A stretch of DNA of 64,000 nt from Alphaproteobacteria bacterium (GTDB lineage Bacteria > Pseudomonadota > Alphaproteobacteria > UBA8366 > Aestuariispiraceae). Within the stretch, counting starts at the first letter, position 1. The number at the start of each line of letters is the position of its first letter. Below the pieces are notes generated by a model that was not told where the DNA came from, made no database searches, and saw only the letters and a program-made list of their open reading frames with translations. The stretch is from positions 2,798,001-2,862,000 of the forward strand of contig JAWPMN010000001.1 of assembly GCA_033344895.1 (NCBI GenBank), read 5' to 3'. The translations under genes were made by a program, and so were the position numbers. Positions 63,147-64,000 of this stretch are shown here, piece after piece.

Positions 63147-64000
63147 ATGACGGGCACCAACAAAACCTGGGTTCTGGCGGAACATCCGACAGGCATGCCG
63201 GACGACAGGACTTTCCGGCTGGAGGAGCGTGAGATTCCCGACCTTTCCGACGGACAGGTGCTGGGCCGGTCGCGCTGGCTTTCGGTCGACCCTTATATGC
63301 GGGGCCGAATCTCGAAGCAGGCGAATTATGCCGGCGGCGTTTCCGTCGGTGAAGCTATGCATGGCGGCGCCGTCGCCGAGGTGGTGGAGAGCCGCCATCC
63401 CGCTTGGCAGCCGGGCGACCTGTTCGAGACCATCGGGTTCGGTTGGCGCGAATATGCCGCTGTGTCCGGTGACGGCCTGACCCGTGTCGACCCGTCCATC
63501 GATGCGCCAGAGCATGCCTGGCTCAGCTATCTCGGAATGCCCGGCCTTACGGCGCTGATTGCGCTGGATACGATCGGCAAAGTGAAAGAGGGCGAGACGG
63601 TTCTGGTTTCGGCGGCATCCGGGGCCGTCGGGCAGGTCGTCGGGCAGATCGCCAAGATCCGCGGCGCCCGCGCCGTGGCTGTCGCCAGCAGTCAGGACAA
63701 GTTGGACTGGTGTCGCGAGATCGGCTTCGATGCCGGTATCAACTACCGCGAAGTACCGAACCTGGGACGTGCCGTTGCCGACGCCTGCCCGGACGGTGTC
63801 GATGTCTTCTTCGACAATACCGCGGGGCCAATCCATGACGCGGCAATGAACAATCTTGCCTTGGGCGCACGGGTCATCATCTGCGGCACGATCAGTCTGG
63901 CCGGGCAGTTCGACGCACCGGACATCGGCGAACGCTTCATGCGCAAGATCCTTGTCGCGCGTGCCAGAATGGAAGGCTTCCTGATCTTTGACCACGTAGC
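63147..64000 (+). CDS. NADP-dependent oxidoreductase (CurA/zinc-less MDR), cut by right edge
   Basis: The first 284 residues are visible; the frame runs off the window. Seen: TWVLAEHPTGMPDDRTFRLE, LSVDPYMRGRISKQANYAG, LGMPGLTALIALDTIGKVKE, VLVSAASGAVGQVVGQIAKI (NADPH motif) and DVFFDNTAGPIHDAAMNNLA. This is the curcumin/leukotriene B4 reductase family. ATG 63147 follows GAGGAG. The partner aldehyde or enone substrate is unknown. Confidence 0.9.
   Translation, partial: MTGTNKTWVLAEHPTGMPDDRTFRLEEREIPDLSDGQVLGRSRWLSVDPYMRGRISKQANYAGGVSVGEAMHGGAVAEVVESRHPAWQPGDLFETIGFGWREYAAVSGDGLTRVDPSIDAPEHAWLSYLGMPGLTALIALDTIGKVKEGETVLVSAASGAVGQVVGQIAKIRGARAVAVASSQDKLDWCREIGFDAGINYREVPNLGRAVADACPDGVDVFFDNTAGPIHDAAMNNLALGARVIICGTISLAGQFDAPDIGERFMRKILVARARMEGFLIFDHV

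Overview
This window is GC-rich chromosomal DNA from an alphaproteobacterium, most likely a free-living (perhaps marine) Rhodospirillales-type organism. The basis is the gene content: HspQ, DUF1192, three-part PntAA/PntAB/PntB, a fused indolepyruvate:ferredoxin oxidoreductase, SoxBDAG with a GlxA/GbdR-type regulator, and a split corrinoid methyl-transfer system. Genes are densely packed on both strands and no gap exceeds about 300 bases with the starts chosen here. I saw no rRNA, tRNA, insertion sequence, prophage or CRISPR array. Nearly every real gene carries a long shadow frame on the opposite strand because of codon GC bias.

Layout: 1-9.8 kb holds ettA, a DMT exporter, DinB, hspQ, an acyl-CoA synthetase, a Sel1-repeat protein, then a corrinoid protein + DUF1638 + 'virulence factor' small-protein operon and an FMN alpha-hydroxy-acid dehydrogenase. 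10-15.4 kb holds secreted proteins (tandem DUF2059 paralogues), a D-amino-acid transaminase, an orphan seven-helix histidine kinase and a GNAT enzyme. 15.4-23.5 kb holds the indolepyruvate oxidoreductase, dcd, a nucleotide-sugar epimerase, LysE, YghU and HutD. 23.8-31.2 kb holds the rest of the one-carbon/corrinoid system: a divergent methylenetetrahydrofolate reductase, a RamA-like corrinoid activator, a methyl-THF:corrinoid methyltransferase, then an autoregulated sahR-like / metF / homocysteine-methyltransferase-like operon. 31.4-35.6 kb holds the most unusual locus: a pentameric ligand-gated ion channel homologue translationally coupled to an ATP-grasp/cyclic-nucleotide-binding fusion, converging on a WYL+TerB-like protein, with a membrane protein of unknown function beyond. 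35.6-42.6 kb is sarcosine catabolism (soxBDAG and its regulator). 43-47.6 kb is an amino-acid-derivative catabolic operon (M20 amidohydrolase, diaminopropionate ammonia-lyase, M24 peptidase, EutA-like enzyme) divergent from an Lrp/AsnC regulator. 48-64 kb holds two GSTs, an L,D-transpeptidase/DUF882 pair, the pnt operon, an ABC1 kinase-like protein, an alpha/beta hydrolase, a long-chain acyl-CoA synthetase, oligoendopeptidase F, a quinone oxidoreductase, DUF1192 and an oxidoreductase cut by the right edge.

How they work together: the corrinoid protein, methyl-THF methyltransferase, RamA-like activator, two MTHFR paralogues and the SahR-like regulator look like a methionine synthase split into separate polypeptides, as reported for some alphaproteobacteria such as Phaeobacter. 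However, the homocysteine-binding-like subunit here has lost the zinc-binding cysteines, so the final methyl acceptor is an open question. Sarcosine oxidase would feed methylene-THF into the same folate pool. The channel/ATP-grasp/cNBD pair is my best candidate for an undescribed signalling system.
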